20,724 nucleotides of DNA from an uncultured Treponema sp. (GCA_937892225.1 CALAUH010000075.1:1-20724); one strand, 5' to 3'. Numbered from the stretch's first letter, positions 7,399 to 15,665 are shown. Translations and numbers: made by a program. Notes: a model not told the origin generated them from the letters alone.

Positions 7399-8517
7399 AT
7401 GAAAATTTTACTTGCACCTGACTCATTTAAAGGAAGTTTAACAGCTAAAGATTTTTGTGAAGCTTTTAAAAAAGGTGTTGAAAAAGTCCGACCTGATGTA
7501 TCTTTCGATTTTCTTCCAGTCGCAGATGGAGGTGAAGGAACTTTAGACTGCCTTTTATCTGCAATGAATGGAAAAATATCATATTGTAGTGTTCAGAATT
7601 CTCTTTATGAAGAAATTGATGTTCCTATCGGCTTTTTTGATAACGGAAGAACTGTTGTTATAGAAGCTGCTTATTCTAACGGATTACCACAAATCAAAGG
7701 TCGAGAAAATCCTGAAATAACAAGTACTTATGGTGTCGGCCAGATGATTGCTTATGCCGTAGACATGGGTGCAAAAAAAATAATTTTAACCTTAGGCGGA
7801 AGTTCTACAAACGATTGCGGACTTGGAATGCTTGCTGCTTTAGGTGCATGTTTTTATAACAAAGACGGAATTTCATTTGTACCTACAGGTGAAACTCTAA
7901 GTGATATTGTCGATATTGATTTAACGATGATGTATCCACGACTTCAGGGAGCTCGTTTTGAAGGAATGTGTGATGTAAAAAATCCTCTCTATGGAGAAAA
8001 CGGTTGTTCTTATATTTTTGCTCCACAAAAAGGTGCAGATTCCGATATGATAAAACGTCTTGATAAAGGCTGTATGCATGTCGCAGAACTATTTAACAAA
8101 ATGAGAAAAACTGATTTTTCTTTATACGAAGGAGCAGGCGCTGCCGGTGGATTAGGATTTGCAATTTTAGCAGGATTAAACGGAACTTTAAGAAGTGGAA
8201 TTGATATGGTCCTGGATTTATGTGATTTTGATAATAGAATTCAAGATTGTGATTATATCATTACAGGAGAAGGCAGTTTCGATTACCAGAGTTTAATGGG
8301 AAAAGTTATCGGTGGAATTATAAATCGTATTGAAAAATGTCAGAAAAAAATTCCTGTTACAGTTTTTTGTGGTAAACTCGGAAAAATTGAAAATAAACCA
8401 GAAATACTTAAAGACATTATTGAAATAAGTAAAAATCAAGATTTATCATACGCACTTACACACGCTAAAGAAAATGTTGAATCTGAATCTGAAAAATGGA
8501 TATGTACAATTAAATGA
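7399..8517 (+). CDS. Glycerate kinase
   Basis: A 372-residue cytoplasmic enzyme of the GlxK/GarK (PF02595) type, which phosphorylates D-glycerate, usually to 2-phosphoglycerate, feeding glycolysis. Family signatures run through the whole length: APDSFKGSLTA at the N-terminus, PVADGGEGT near 45, LTLGGSSTNDCGLGMLAALG near 130, GAGAAGGLGFA near 250, and ITGEGSFDYQSLMGK near 290. Length is normal. AGAGGA lies just upstream of the ATG. It follows the YhhN-family gene by 11 bp. No glycerate-producing gene is next to it, so the source of glycerate is not shown. Confidence 0.93.
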   Translation: MKILLAPDSFKGSLTAKDFCEAFKKGVEKVRPDVSFDFLPVADGGEGTLDCLLSAMNGKISYCSVQNSLYEEIDVPIGFFDNGRTVVIEAAYSNGLPQIKGRENPEITSTYGVGQMIAYAVDMGAKKIILTLGGSSTNDCGLGMLAALGACFYNKDGISFVPTGETLSDIVDIDLTMMYPRLQGARFEGMCDVKNPLYGENGCSYIFAPQKGADSDMIKRLDKGCMHVAELFNKMRKTDFSLYEGAGAAGGLGFAILAGLNGTLRSGIDMVLDLCDFDNRIQDCDYIITGEGSFDYQSLMGKVIGGIINRIEKCQKKIPVTVFCGKLGKIENKPEILKDIIEISKNQDLSYALTHAKENVESESEKWICTIK

Positions 8518-8528
8518 TTTAATTATAC

Positions 8529-8557
8529 TTGCACGCTCTTTCTATTAAGTTTATACT
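8529..8557 (+). promoter_or_regulatory. Near-consensus promoter 7 nt before argA
   Basis: TTGCAC (8529-8534) and TATACT (8552-8557) are exactly 17 bp apart, and the argA ATG is at 8565, seven bases after the -10 box. No ribosome site is present. This is the clearest leaderless promoter in the window. No ARG-box-like operator was recognised in the short intergenic space. Confidence 0.7.
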
Positions 8558-8564
8558 TTAATTT

Positions 8565-9914
8565 ATGGCAAGCACAACATTAAAAAAAGCAAAAAGTATT
8601 CGCGATGTAATAAGATATTTACAGAAATTCAAAAACGCTGTAGTAGTTATTTATCTTGATGATAAAATCATTACTTCGCCTTTATATTCTTCTCATATAA
8701 AAGATATAGCTTTACTACATCAAGCTGGATTACAAGTAATTATCATTCCAGGTGCACGTTCAAGAATAGATCAGGTTCTTACTGATTCCAATATTTCATG
8801 GTCTTATAAAGATAATTCCCGCATAACTTCTCCAGAAGCAATGCCTTTAATTAAAATGGCTGCTTTTGATGTTTCAAATATTGTAATGACAAGTCTTGCC
8901 GCAAATAATATAACTGCAATAATCGGAAACTGGGTTCGTTCTAGAAGTAAAGGTGTATTAAACGGATTTGATTATGGAACTGCCGGTGAAATTGAAAAAC
9001 TTGAAACTCAGGCCATAAAAACAGTTTTAAATGATGGTTTTATTCCTATTTTCCCATGTATCGGCTGGAATTCAGCGGGTCATCCTTACAATATTTCTTC
9101 TTTATTATTAGCACAACAGGTTGCAAGTAATTTATGTGCAGATAAATTATTTTTTGTTATGCAAAATGGTGGAATTAATTCTACAAAATATGAAGTTTCA
9201 GAAAATTTTGCTTTATCAGAAGCCGGTGATGTTCCTGCAATGACATTAGAAGAAGTCGATGATTTTATATCACAAATTGAAAAAAACAAGATTCAAATAA
9301 AAGATTCTGAATTAACTAAAAATGATATAACTCTTTTAAAAACTGCACAGACAGCATGTAAAAACGGAGTAACTCGTGTACATATTGTTGACGGTAATAT
9401 AGATGGAGTTCTGCCTTGTGAAATTTTCAGTGATTTAGGTTCCGGAACAATGATTTACACAAACAATTATGGAAAAATCAGAGCAATGACTCAAACTGAT
9501 ATTCCGACAGTTCTTTCAATAATGCGTCCTTATATCGAAACAGGCAAATTATTAAACAGAACAGAAGATTCCTTATCACAAATTATTAATGATTATATCG
9601 TATATGAAATTGACGGCGGAATTCACGGTTGTGCAAGTTTACATTTATTTAAAGATAAACAGGCAGAAATTGCAGGTGTTGCCGTAGATGAAAGTTTCTC
9701 AAACATGGGCATAGGTTTCAAGATGGTTGAATATCTTACTAAACATGCAAAAGAACTAAATGCAAAATCTGTTTTTATTATGACAACTCAAACATCTGAC
9801 TGGTTTGAACAACTTGGTTTTATTGAAGATGATATTAATACTCTTCCAGTAGAAAGAAAATCTGTTTGGACACCAGAACGCAATTCAAAATTATTCAGAC
9901 TAAAATCAAAATAA
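8565..9914 (+). CDS. argA: Amino-acid N-acetyltransferase (N-acetylglutamate synthase)
   Basis: A 449-residue enzyme that makes N-acetylglutamate from glutamate and acetyl-CoA, the first step of arginine biosynthesis. An amino-acid-kinase-like domain (about 1-300, with IIPGARSRIDQVL, IIGNWVRSRSKGVLNG and IPIFPCIGWNSAG) is followed by a GNAT domain (about 305-445, with IAGVAVDESFSNMGIGFKMVEYL and SDWFEQLGF). Order and length match classical ArgA of about 440 residues. In ArgA the kinase-like domain binds the feedback inhibitor arginine rather than acting as a kinase. The start has no ribosome site but sits 7 nt after a strong -10 box. No other arg gene is adjacent. Confidence 0.9.
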   Translation: MASTTLKKAKSIRDVIRYLQKFKNAVVVIYLDDKIITSPLYSSHIKDIALLHQAGLQVIIIPGARSRIDQVLTDSNISWSYKDNSRITSPEAMPLIKMAAFDVSNIVMTSLAANNITAIIGNWVRSRSKGVLNGFDYGTAGEIEKLETQAIKTVLNDGFIPIFPCIGWNSAGHPYNISSLLLAQQVASNLCADKLFFVMQNGGINSTKYEVSENFALSEAGDVPAMTLEEVDDFISQIEKNKIQIKDSELTKNDITLLKTAQTACKNGVTRVHIVDGNIDGVLPCEIFSDLGSGTMIYTNNYGKIRAMTQTDIPTVLSIMRPYIETGKLLNRTEDSLSQIINDYIVYEIDGGIHGCASLHLFKDKQAEIAGVAVDESFSNMGIGFKMVEYLTKHAKELNAKSVFIMTTQTSDWFEQLGFIEDDINTLPVERKSVWTPERNSKLFRLKSK

Positions 9915-9932
9915 ATATAGTTTAAGATTCAT

Positions 9933-11003
9933 ATGAAAATTTCTTTTGATAAAATAAACTGGAACGGACGCTTTTTAGATTATAAAAACATACGTTATTT
10001 TAATTATTCCAGCAGTGGATTTAATTTTACTTTTACAGGAAAAAAAGCAGAAGCTGTTCTTATAAGTAATACAGAAAATTATCCTGAAGAAAATCTTGCT
10101 GTTATTGCTGTTTATATCACAAAAGGAAAAAATAATTCATTAAAAGATTTATCAGAAAATCCTGAACAAAAAATTATTTTAAGAAAAAATGAAAATAAAA
10201 TAACATTATTCGAATCTGATAAAAGAGAAACTGTAACAATAAGAGTAATTAAAATCAGCGAATGTGCCTTTGCTAAATGTGGTTTAAAAGAATTAGATAT
10301 TGATGGAAAAATCATAGCAAATAAAACAGATAATCTTAAACTAGAATTTATTGGTGACAGTATAACTTGCGGTTATGGTATAGACGGTATCTGGGAAAAG
10401 GATATTTTTACTACTGCACAAGAACGTTCAGATAAAAGCTATGCATTTTTAACTGCAAAAAATCTAAATGCAGATATACAATGCGTTTCATGGAGCGGTA
10501 TCGGTATTACTTCGAATTACATTGATCCAGAAACACAAAATCTTCCAGATACTCATTTATTAATGCCTGCATTATGGCCATATACAGACAAAGATTTAAC
10601 TCTAAATTTAAAAATAAAAAATGAAATCTGGGATTCAAAAAAATATGAACCTGACGTGATTATTATTCATCTTGGAACAAATGATATAAGCTATGTAAGA
10701 AAAATTGAAGATCGAAGATTAACATTTGTAAGCTGCTACAGACAACTCTTAGAAGCAGTTCATAGAAGAAGCCCTGATGCAAAAATTATCTGTTGTCTTG
10801 GTGCCATGGGAAATGATTTGAACGAAAGTGTACAAGAAGCCGTAAACTTATTCACAAATGATTTTTCTGATGCTGTTTGTTCTTTTACTGAATTTCCTAT
10901 ACAAAAAGAAGAAGACGGGATAGGTACCGACTGGCACCCATCCTATAAAACACATAAAATAATGGCAGAAATACTGACCAAAGCCATTCAGAAATTATTT
11001 TAG
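9933..11003 (+). CDS. SGNH esterase, carbohydrate esterase family 2-like
   Basis: A 356-residue predicted deacetylase of acetylated sugars. A beta-rich N-terminal domain (about 1-130) precedes an SGNH hydrolase domain with GDSITCGYG at 141-149 (Ser143), HLGTND at 246-251 and TDWHPS at 332-337 (His335). This two-domain layout and the DWHPS ending match CE2 esterases. CE2 enzymes I know of are usually secreted, yet no signal peptide is visible here, so it may act in the cytoplasm on imported oligosaccharides. It starts 18 bp after argA without a ribosome site; a TATAGT hexamer lies 11 nt before the ATG, so it may have its own start. Its stop overlaps that of the convergent gene by 4 bp. Confidence 0.8.
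   Translation: MKISFDKINWNGRFLDYKNIRYFNYSSSGFNFTFTGKKAEAVLISNTENYPEENLAVIAVYITKGKNNSLKDLSENPEQKIILRKNENKITLFESDKRETVTIRVIKISECAFAKCGLKELDIDGKIIANKTDNLKLEFIGDSITCGYGIDGIWEKDIFTTAQERSDKSYAFLTAKNLNADIQCVSWSGIGITSNYIDPETQNLPDTHLLMPALWPYTDKDLTLNLKIKNEIWDSKKYEPDVIIIHLGTNDISYVRKIEDRRLTFVSCYRQLLEAVHRRSPDAKIICCLGAMGNDLNESVQEAVNLFTNDFSDAVCSFTEFPIQKEEDGIGTDWHPSYKTHKIMAEILTKAIQKLF
10961..10988 (-). terminator. Possible terminator inside the CE2-like gene
   Basis: Read on the minus strand, AATGGC/GCCATT arms with a 16-nt loop are followed by TATTTTATGTGTTTT. It lies about 12 nt past the stop codon of the convergent outer-membrane protein gene, inside the end of the esterase coding region. The stem has only 6 bp and the loop is long, so this is a weak candidate. 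Confidence 0.25.
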
Positions 11004-11848
11004 AAATTATATCTAAAACCAAATCCTAAACCGTTTGATCTCATCTGCTGGTAACCGTCCTGAACATATTCCCAAGTTGCAAAAACTTCTAAACGAGATA
11101 AAACAATTCCAACCATTACAGAAGATGTTGTTAACAATTCTGTTGGAATAGTGTCATCAACTGTGTAATTTGTTTTTGGCATACCTGAAAATCCAAGTCT
11201 CCATTCAAGATGAAGTGGATCTACTGGATAAGAACGAACTATCATTTCTGTATAAAAAGTATCAAAATATATTTTATTATACATATGTAACCAGTCTAAA
11301 TTAAAACCAATACTTATAGGATTATACTGGATACAATAAATTTGAGCTCCTAATTTAAGAATACCCTGTGTATCAGAAAAATCCAATAATCTTCCGTCTG
11401 TATTTCTTAAATCATTTGTATATAAAATATTTTCTATATTTAAACCGGCAAAACAGAATAATGTTGTTTCAAATCTAGTTCTATTTCCCATCAAGTTGCT
11501 TGCAGGAAAATAAAAAACAGAATCTTCTAACAAGAAATTACAAAGCTTATCTGTTCCACTTCCATTATAATCATGAACAATAAATTCTCCGCCGTCTGCA
11601 TAAGGGTAATCATTAAATGATACATGAATACCATTTTCAATCATCAAATCACAACATAAATCAATTAATATAGACATACATTCAGAATCCAAATCTGATG
11701 ATGTAGAACTTGATGATGAAGATTTTTTTGGTGCACTTTTTACAGTTGAAGATTTTTTTGGCGATGAACCACATTCTTGTATTTCCTGAGAAAATACAAA
11801 TCCGTTTAAAATAAATAAAGATAAAATAAATGATAAAATTCTTTTCAT
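11000..11848 (-). CDS. Putative outer-membrane beta-barrel protein
   Basis: A 282-residue protein with a signal peptide (cleavage likely after FSQ or VFS, near residue 20), then a Ser/Lys-rich low-complexity linker (about 28-52, with two APKKSS/SPKKSS-like units). After that come alternating amphipathic strands ending in GLGFGFRYNF. The final aromatic residue and strand pattern are typical of outer-membrane barrels inserted by BAM. No specific family is recognised. The gene has its own promoter 6 nt before the ATG and no ribosome site. It follows the XRE regulator gene by about 55 bp and converges with the esterase gene with overlapping stops. Confidence 0.65.
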   Translation of the reverse strand: MKRILSFILSLFILNGFVFSQEIQECGSSPKKSSTVKSAPKKSSSSSSTSSDLDSECMSILIDLCCDLMIENGIHVSFNDYPYADGGEFIVHDYNGSGTDKLCNFLLEDSVFYFPASNLMGNRTRFETTLFCFAGLNIENILYTNDLRNTDGRLLDFSDTQGILKLGAQIYCIQYNPISIGFNLDWLHMYNKIYFDTFYTEMIVRSYPVDPLHLEWRLGFSGMPKTNYTVDDTIPTELLTTSSVMVGIVLSRLEVFATWEYVQDGYQQMRSNGLGFGFRYNF

Positions 11849-11854
11849 AAAAAA

Positions 11855-11884
11855 ATTATATCATCTATTTTATCTTTTTGTCAT
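11855..11884 (-). promoter_or_regulatory. Promoter ending 6 nt before the barrel-protein start
   Basis: On the minus strand ATGACA (11884-11879) and TATAAT (11860-11855) are 18 bp apart; six T separate the -10 box from the ATG at 11848. No ribosome site is possible in between. Confidence 0.6.
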
Positions 11885-11903
11885 TAAGAAAATTCTTATG
11901 ATT

Positions 11904-12230
11904 TTATGCTGTTTTTAATCTGCAATTATCACAAACTTTTTCTGCACAAGCTTCTTTATTAGAAGAACATGCAATTTTTATTTCAACATTTGTTACACAG
12001 ACAATCTGCTCAATCTGAACTCCAAATAATTTTGAAAGTATAAGCAAATTATCTATTGTTGGAACATTTTTTCCCTGTTCCCATGCATAAACTGCCTGAG
12101 GATATTCAAAACCAAAAACATCCTGAATATCTTTTATTGAATATTTATTTGTTTTTCTTAATTCTTTGATTTTGTTGCCAGTTGCCTGTAAATCAATAAC
12201 TGGTCTTAAAAAGCATTTGTTTCCTTCCAT
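11904..12230 (-). CDS. XRE-family HTH regulator with Cys-rich tail
   Basis: A 108-residue predicted DNA-binding protein. The Cro/C1-type helix-turn-helix spans about residues 13-72 (GNKIKELRKTNKYSIKDIQD, then PQAVYAWEQGKNVPTIDNLLILSKLFGVQ). The C-terminal tail, residues about 80-108, has four cysteines (ACSSN, ACAEKVCDNC) that could bind metal or be redox-sensitive; this is inferred from spacing only. AAGGAG lies nine bases before the ATG. The first 25 bp overlap the preceding 60-codon gene, implying coupled translation. It may control the upstream dyads at 12440-12483. Confidence 0.8.
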   Translation of the reverse strand: MEGNKCFLRPVIDLQATGNKIKELRKTNKYSIKDIQDVFGFEYPQAVYAWEQGKNVPTIDNLLILSKLFGVQIEQIVCVTNVEIKIACSSNKEACAEKVCDNCRLKTA

Positions 12231-12388
12231 TGGTTAAATCTCCTTTTCTCATAAACAAAAATTCCATTGCCACTATGCTCATAAATACAATGTGTGCCAT
12301 GATGATTAACAACTAAAGTTAAAAGACGACGATTTGTATTTACAATAGCTGAATTGATAATTGAATTTTTAATTTTTGATGCGAACAT
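12206..12388 (-). CDS. Small 60-residue protein upstream of the XRE regulator
   Basis: I do not recognise this protein. It is 60 residues, hydrophilic, with no signal or membrane segment; a basic N-terminal third is followed by LTLVVNHHGTHCIYEH and FVYEKRRFNQWKE. A near-perfect AAGGAGG site five bases before the ATG, and the 25-bp overlap with the regulator gene, argue that it is really translated. Its role could be a partner of the regulator (as in toxin-antitoxin-like or phage control modules) or a small regulated protein. No toxin motif is visible. Confidence 0.65.
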   Translation of the reverse strand: MFASKIKNSIINSAIVNTNRRLLTLVVNHHGTHCIYEHSGNGIFVYEKRRFNQWKETNAF

Positions 12389-12439
12389 TACGTCCTCCTT
12401 AAAGATAAATAGTTGTCAACGACATCTAAGAAATTTTTG

Positions 12440-12483
12440 TTCATTGAATTAACCAATGAACTGTTTTATATGCAACGCATATA
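12440..12483. promoter_or_regulatory. Two adjacent dyads upstream of the small protein-XRE operon
   Basis: TTCATTG/CAATGAA with a 7-bp centre (12440-12460) and TATATGC/GCATATA with a 3-bp centre (12467-12483) lie 50-95 bp upstream of the 60-residue gene. Their position in the promoter region makes them candidate operators for the XRE protein. No clear -35/-10 pair was identified, so the promoter itself is not placed. Confidence 0.4.
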
Positions 12484-12532
12484 TTTTATAAAATTAAACT
12501 ATCACTTTAATAAAAAAATGTCATCACCTAAT

Positions 12533-12583
12533 TTTAAACTTGTAGTTTAAATTCTATAAATAATATGATTTTTAGAATTTAAA
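12533..12583. repeat. Overlapping AT-rich inverted repeats
   Basis: TTTAAAC/GTTTAAA (12533-12551) overlaps TTTAAATTCTA/TAGAATTTAAA (12546-12583), an 11-bp perfect inverted repeat. The two hairpins share 12546-12551 and exclude each other. They lie between the terminator of the zinc-site membrane protein gene and the operon of the small protein. Function unknown; AT-rich DNA makes such repeats more likely by chance. Confidence 0.35.
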
Positions 12584-12631
12584 ACAAAAAAAATGTACCT
12601 TAAAAATTGTTTCCAATCATTAAGGTACATT
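12581..12631 (-). terminator. Strong intrinsic terminator
   Basis: A 12-bp perfect stem (AATGTACCTTAA / TTAAGGTACATT) with a 16-nt loop, itself able to form ATTG/CAAT, is followed on the minus strand by a run of T, then GTTTT. It starts 35 nt after the stop of the membrane protein gene and separates it from the operon of the small protein and regulator. Confidence 0.85.
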
Positions 12632-12665
12632 CCAATTTACAGATTAAAAAATATCTGTTTATTTA

Positions 12666-13394
12666 TTATTGATTTGCAGCTTCATCTTCAATAGCTTCAA
12701 CTGGTTTAGCTTCTAAATCTTTTACAGTTAAGTTATCGCGTTTTGCACAAGTTTTACAAAGGTTATCTTTTCCTTCATCAATAGCCTGAGCAACTGAACC
12801 TACGATAAGTTCTTCTGATCTATCAAGATGCTGACAGTCCTGAGAAGTATGGTATTTTTTACCACCTTTTGTCCAGTAAACTTCTTTACCATAAAGAGCT
12901 TCTCTTTCAGCAGCCTGCTGTTCCTGAGAAATTGGATCCCAGTCAACACTACCAAGACCTGCAATTACAAGACAAACTGCTGCAACAATAGCACCAACTG
13001 TTTTTGTCTTTTTATCAGCATTTTTATTTGTAAGTGTAATGATGATAAATGGAAGGAAACAAATAATAGCTATAATAACACCGAGGTTATTATAAAGGAA
13101 GAAAGCAACTTTATTTTTTTCTGATGCTGGATTAATATGGTTTGCATTTACCCATAATCTTGAACCAACAATTACTAAAATTAAATCAATTACAAGGAAA
13201 ATAATCATTATTACGAGAGGAGAAATTTTGTCTGTAATATTAAATTTTCCTGTAACATTAAGAATAGCCATAACTTCACAAACGAGAGCTATAGCCCAAC
13301 AAACGAATGCACCAATTCTTAAACCTACTGTACTCTTTTTTTCAACAGGTGCAGATGCCTTACTTGTAGAATGTGTGATTTTTTTTTCTGCCAT
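12666..13394 (-). CDS. Four-TM membrane protein with Cys/His tail
   Basis: A 242-residue protein. A basic N-terminal stretch is followed by four predicted membrane helices (about 27-47, 58-78, 103-122, 133-150). The C-terminal soluble part holds VYWTKGGKKYHTSQDCQHL and, 25 residues later, CKTC: H182, C187, H189, C213 and C216 could bind a zinc ion. Short domains of this type (YH-x4-C-x2-L ... C-x2-C) occur at the end of many nuclease and membrane proteins and resemble Ada-type metal-binding modules; their role is not settled. TAGGAG lies 11 nt before the ATG. It is transcribed alone and ends at a strong terminator. Confidence 0.65.
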   Translation of the reverse strand: MAEKKITHSTSKASAPVEKKSTVGLRIGAFVCWAIALVCEVMAILNVTGKFNITDKISPLVIMIIFLVIDLILVIVGSRLWVNANHINPASEKNKVAFFLYNNLGVIIAIICFLPFIIITLTNKNADKKTKTVGAIVAAVCLVIAGLGSVDWDPISQEQQAAEREALYGKEVYWTKGGKKYHTSQDCQHLDRSEELIVGSVAQAIDEGKDNLCKTCAKRDNLTVKDLEAKPVEAIEDEAANQ

Positions 13395-13507
13395 AGAAAT
13401 AAATCTCCTAAATAGTAAAATATAGTTTTTATTTTAACAGATTTTATATAGAAAATAAAGTTGTTTTTTATTATACTTTAGCTATTGTTTTAAGGAGGTT
13501 ATAAAAC

Positions 13508-13909
13508 ATGAAAAAATTTATATTAGCTTTATTAGTATTAAGTACATTTACTTTTGGTATGTTCTCTAAAGATGCAGAAGCAAAACCTGCAGAAATTCTT
13601 CAGGCAGTTGCACAGGCTTCTTGGGAAACTCTTCCATCACAAGTTGATGAATACACAATTCTTTTTGGTATTGGTGCTGATAAATTAAATCTTATTTATT
13701 CTTATGCTTTAAAAGGTGATGCAACAGCATTCCCAAAAGCTACCCTTGATGCTACTATTAAACCAGCTTTAATTTCTGGAATTAAAGATTCTACAGATGA
13801 AGCAATCATTTATCTTAAAAATTTAAAAGTAACATTCGTTCACAGATATTATGGTATTGATGGAAAACTTATTACAGAAATTAAAATTACTCCAAAAGAT
13901 TACCAGTAA
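13508..13909 (+). CDS. Small exported protein, function unknown
   Basis: A 133-residue protein with an N-terminal signal peptide (MKKFILALLVLSTFTFGMFS, then a likely cleavage near AEA). The mature part of about 110 residues has no motif I recognise; it reads as an alpha-beta fold with a final beta hairpin (VTFVHRYYGIDGKLITEIKI). AAGGAGG lies upstream of the ATG, a very strong ribosome site, suggesting high expression. It converges with the YkgJ-type gene with 3 bp between the stops, and its terminator seems to lie inside that gene. Confidence 0.75.
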   Translation: MKKFILALLVLSTFTFGMFSKDAEAKPAEILQAVAQASWETLPSQVDEYTILFGIGADKLNLIYSYALKGDATAFPKATLDATIKPALISGIKDSTDEAIIYLKNLKVTFVHRYYGIDGKLITEIKITPKDYQ

Positions 13910-13912
13910 TAA

Positions 13913-14383
13913 TTAATCTGATGAAGTTTCAACTTTAATTAAAGCTTCGACTTCTTCTTTTTTAAGCGGGATGTTTCTAACATACCCGCTTTTATTTTCT
14001 TCAATTTCTTCTTTAGTCCAGGTTTTTCCTTTATTCATACCAGGACATTCTTTAGCACATTCATCCCAGGTTTCTTTGTCTTTTAACATCCATGCCCAGA
14101 AAGGATAAGTTGAACATTGTACAGGTCTTGCTTCATAAGCAGAACAACCGCTATCCCAAAGAATACAATCATAATTTTTCTTTTCAAGCAAAGCTAAAAC
14201 CTGTTCTCCATAATAATAATCTGCCCAGCGACAATATTTTTCCACAAATTCTTTTACTGTCATATTAAAATGAGCTCTTAAAGTATCTAAATCACGTTTA
14301 GACAAATAAACAAATCCTGGTGAATGACCACAACAATAAGAACATCTTTGACATGAAAATTGTAATCCGTTATCGTAAAACAT
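13913..14383 (-). CDS. YkgJ-family cysteine-cluster protein
   Basis: A 156-residue protein with the YkgJ-type (zinc- or iron-chelating, PF03692) cysteine pattern: C11-x2-C14-x2-C17-C18 at the N-terminus, C73, C80 in SGCSAYEARPVQC, and C90. The family probably binds a metal or Fe-S cluster; its biochemical role is not established. The ATG overlaps the stop of the upstream SGNH gene (TAATG), so translation is coupled and no separate ribosome site is needed. The 3' end of this gene also carries a hairpin that looks like the terminator of the convergent gene. Confidence 0.85.
   Translation of the reverse strand: MFYDNGLQFSCQRCSYCCGHSPGFVYLSKRDLDTLRAHFNMTVKEFVEKYCRWADYYYGEQVLALLEKKNYDCILWDSGCSAYEARPVQCSTYPFWAWMLKDKETWDECAKECPGMNKGKTWTKEEIEENKSGYVRNIPLKKEEVEALIKVETSSD
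13964..13998 (+). terminator. Terminator inside the opposing YkgJ-type gene
   Basis: AAGCGGG pairs with CCCGCTT (13964-13970 with 13985-13991), extended inward by ATGTT/AACAT around a 3-nt loop with one bulged A, and followed by TTATTTTC. Orientation and T tract fit termination of the exported protein gene ending at 13909, about 55 nt upstream. The opposite side is A-rich after a pyrimidine stretch, so it would not stop the minus-strand gene. Confidence 0.65.
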
Positions 14384-15579
14384 TATTCTGAATATCCTAT
14401 AGTTAAAATTGTAAAACCTTTTCCTGGTTCCGGCTGTATTTCAATTGTATGCAAAGCAGATGATTTTTCATCAATTATAATAGAAAAAAGAGGATTATTC
14501 CAAGAACCAACAGGTTCACCATCAATTTCTTTAATTAATACTCCGTCTACATAAACTTTTGCTTTTCCGAATTTTTCAATTTCTTTTGCACTCTGACATT
14601 TATAATACAAAATAAAATTTTTGCACTTTAATGTTACTTTAAAACTTCTGTTACCGTTTACCGAAGGATGATAAAAATTATTTTCAAAAGCAATCTTTCT
14701 ATTTTTAAAATAATGCTGAACTTTTATATCAGTTTGATTAAAATCACCTTTATCAATTTTTACATTTTCATCATTTTCTAAAAGCATTTTCATATTCGAA
14801 AAAGACGGTTCTATTAAACATTTTTCTGGAATTTCAAATTTGTTATTATATGGCTGACGGTCTATTGTTTTTAAAAGATTTATTAAAGCATCTGCCATTA
14901 ATTCATGCCCAAAATAATTAGGATGTATGTAATCTGCATAAAAATCATTTTTAGTAAAATATTTTTTTTCATATGCTTTATTTACTAAATTTAAAATACT
15001 GACTTGCGGAACTTTATAATAATCAGAAATTATTTTCATCTGATTTTGAAAATTTCCATTAGGTGCTGCAGAATATAAAGAAATAACTGCCGTATTTTCA
15101 TCAGCCGATAAAATGTCTTTAATTAATGCTTCATATGAACGTTTATAATTATTACTGCTTGAATCATTAACTGCAAATTCCAGAATTACTAAATCTGGTT
15201 TTTTACCAAAAACATCTTCTACATCTTTTTTATAACGAATCAAACCTAAAACTGATGGAGTCCCACACAAACCGGCTCCATTAAAATAAAGATTCTTTCC
15301 ATTATTACTTGTAAACTGAAGTTTTAATTTTTTAAAAAATTGATACGCATAACCATCTTTAAAATCTGCCGGACCTTCACCTTCTGTAATAGAACCGCCA
15401 ACTGCAGCAATATATACTTTTTCATTATTTTTAATTTTGTCTATTACTTTTTTTAAACGATAATTATTTTCAGTACTAACAATAGATTTATCTAATAAAA
15501 ACTGTCTGTCTATTTCCTGTGAATATAAAAATGATAAAAATAATAGTTGTGTTAAAACAAAAAACTTCTTCCTTACCAT
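14383..15579 (-). CDS. Secreted SGNH/GDSL hydrolase
   Basis: A 398-residue exported hydrolase, probably an esterase or deacetylase of sugars. A signal peptide (residues 1-20, ending FLYS) is followed by an SGNH domain: GGSITEGEG at 61-69 (Ser63), an oxyanion glycine in FNGAG near 101-103, AVNDS with N138, and DYIHP with D216 and H219. The part after about residue 245 is beta-rich (VKVYVDGV-like strands) and looks like a separate sandwich domain. The substrate is unknown. Its promoter is 6 nt before the ATG and no ribosome site is visible. The YkgJ-type gene overlaps its stop. Confidence 0.8.
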   Translation of the reverse strand: MVRKKFFVLTQLLFLSFLYSQEIDRQFLLDKSIVSTENNYRLKKVIDKIKNNEKVYIAAVGGSITEGEGPADFKDGYAYQFFKKLKLQFTSNNGKNLYFNGAGLCGTPSVLGLIRYKKDVEDVFGKKPDLVILEFAVNDSSSNNYKRSYEALIKDILSADENTAVISLYSAAPNGNFQNQMKIISDYYKVPQVSILNLVNKAYEKKYFTKNDFYADYIHPNYFGHELMADALINLLKTIDRQPYNNKFEIPEKCLIEPSFSNMKMLLENDENVKIDKGDFNQTDIKVQHYFKNRKIAFENNFYHPSVNGNRSFKVTLKCKNFILYYKCQSAKEIEKFGKAKVYVDGVLIKEIDGEPVGSWNNPLFSIIIDEKSSALHTIEIQPEPGKGFTILTIGYSE

Positions 15580-15585
15580 ATTTTA

Positions 15586-15614
15586 ATTATAGTAAAAAAG
15601 AAGTTTTCTGCAAA
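15586..15614 (-). promoter_or_regulatory. Promoter ending 6 nt before the SGNH hydrolase start
   Basis: On the minus strand TTTGCA (15614-15609) and TATAAT (15591-15586) are 17 bp apart, with six bases to the ATG at 15579. No ribosome site is present. Confidence 0.5.
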
Positions 15615-15665
15615 CAAGAATAAAAAAAGGAAAATTCTTATTCAGATTTTTAGTTATCTTTTTTA

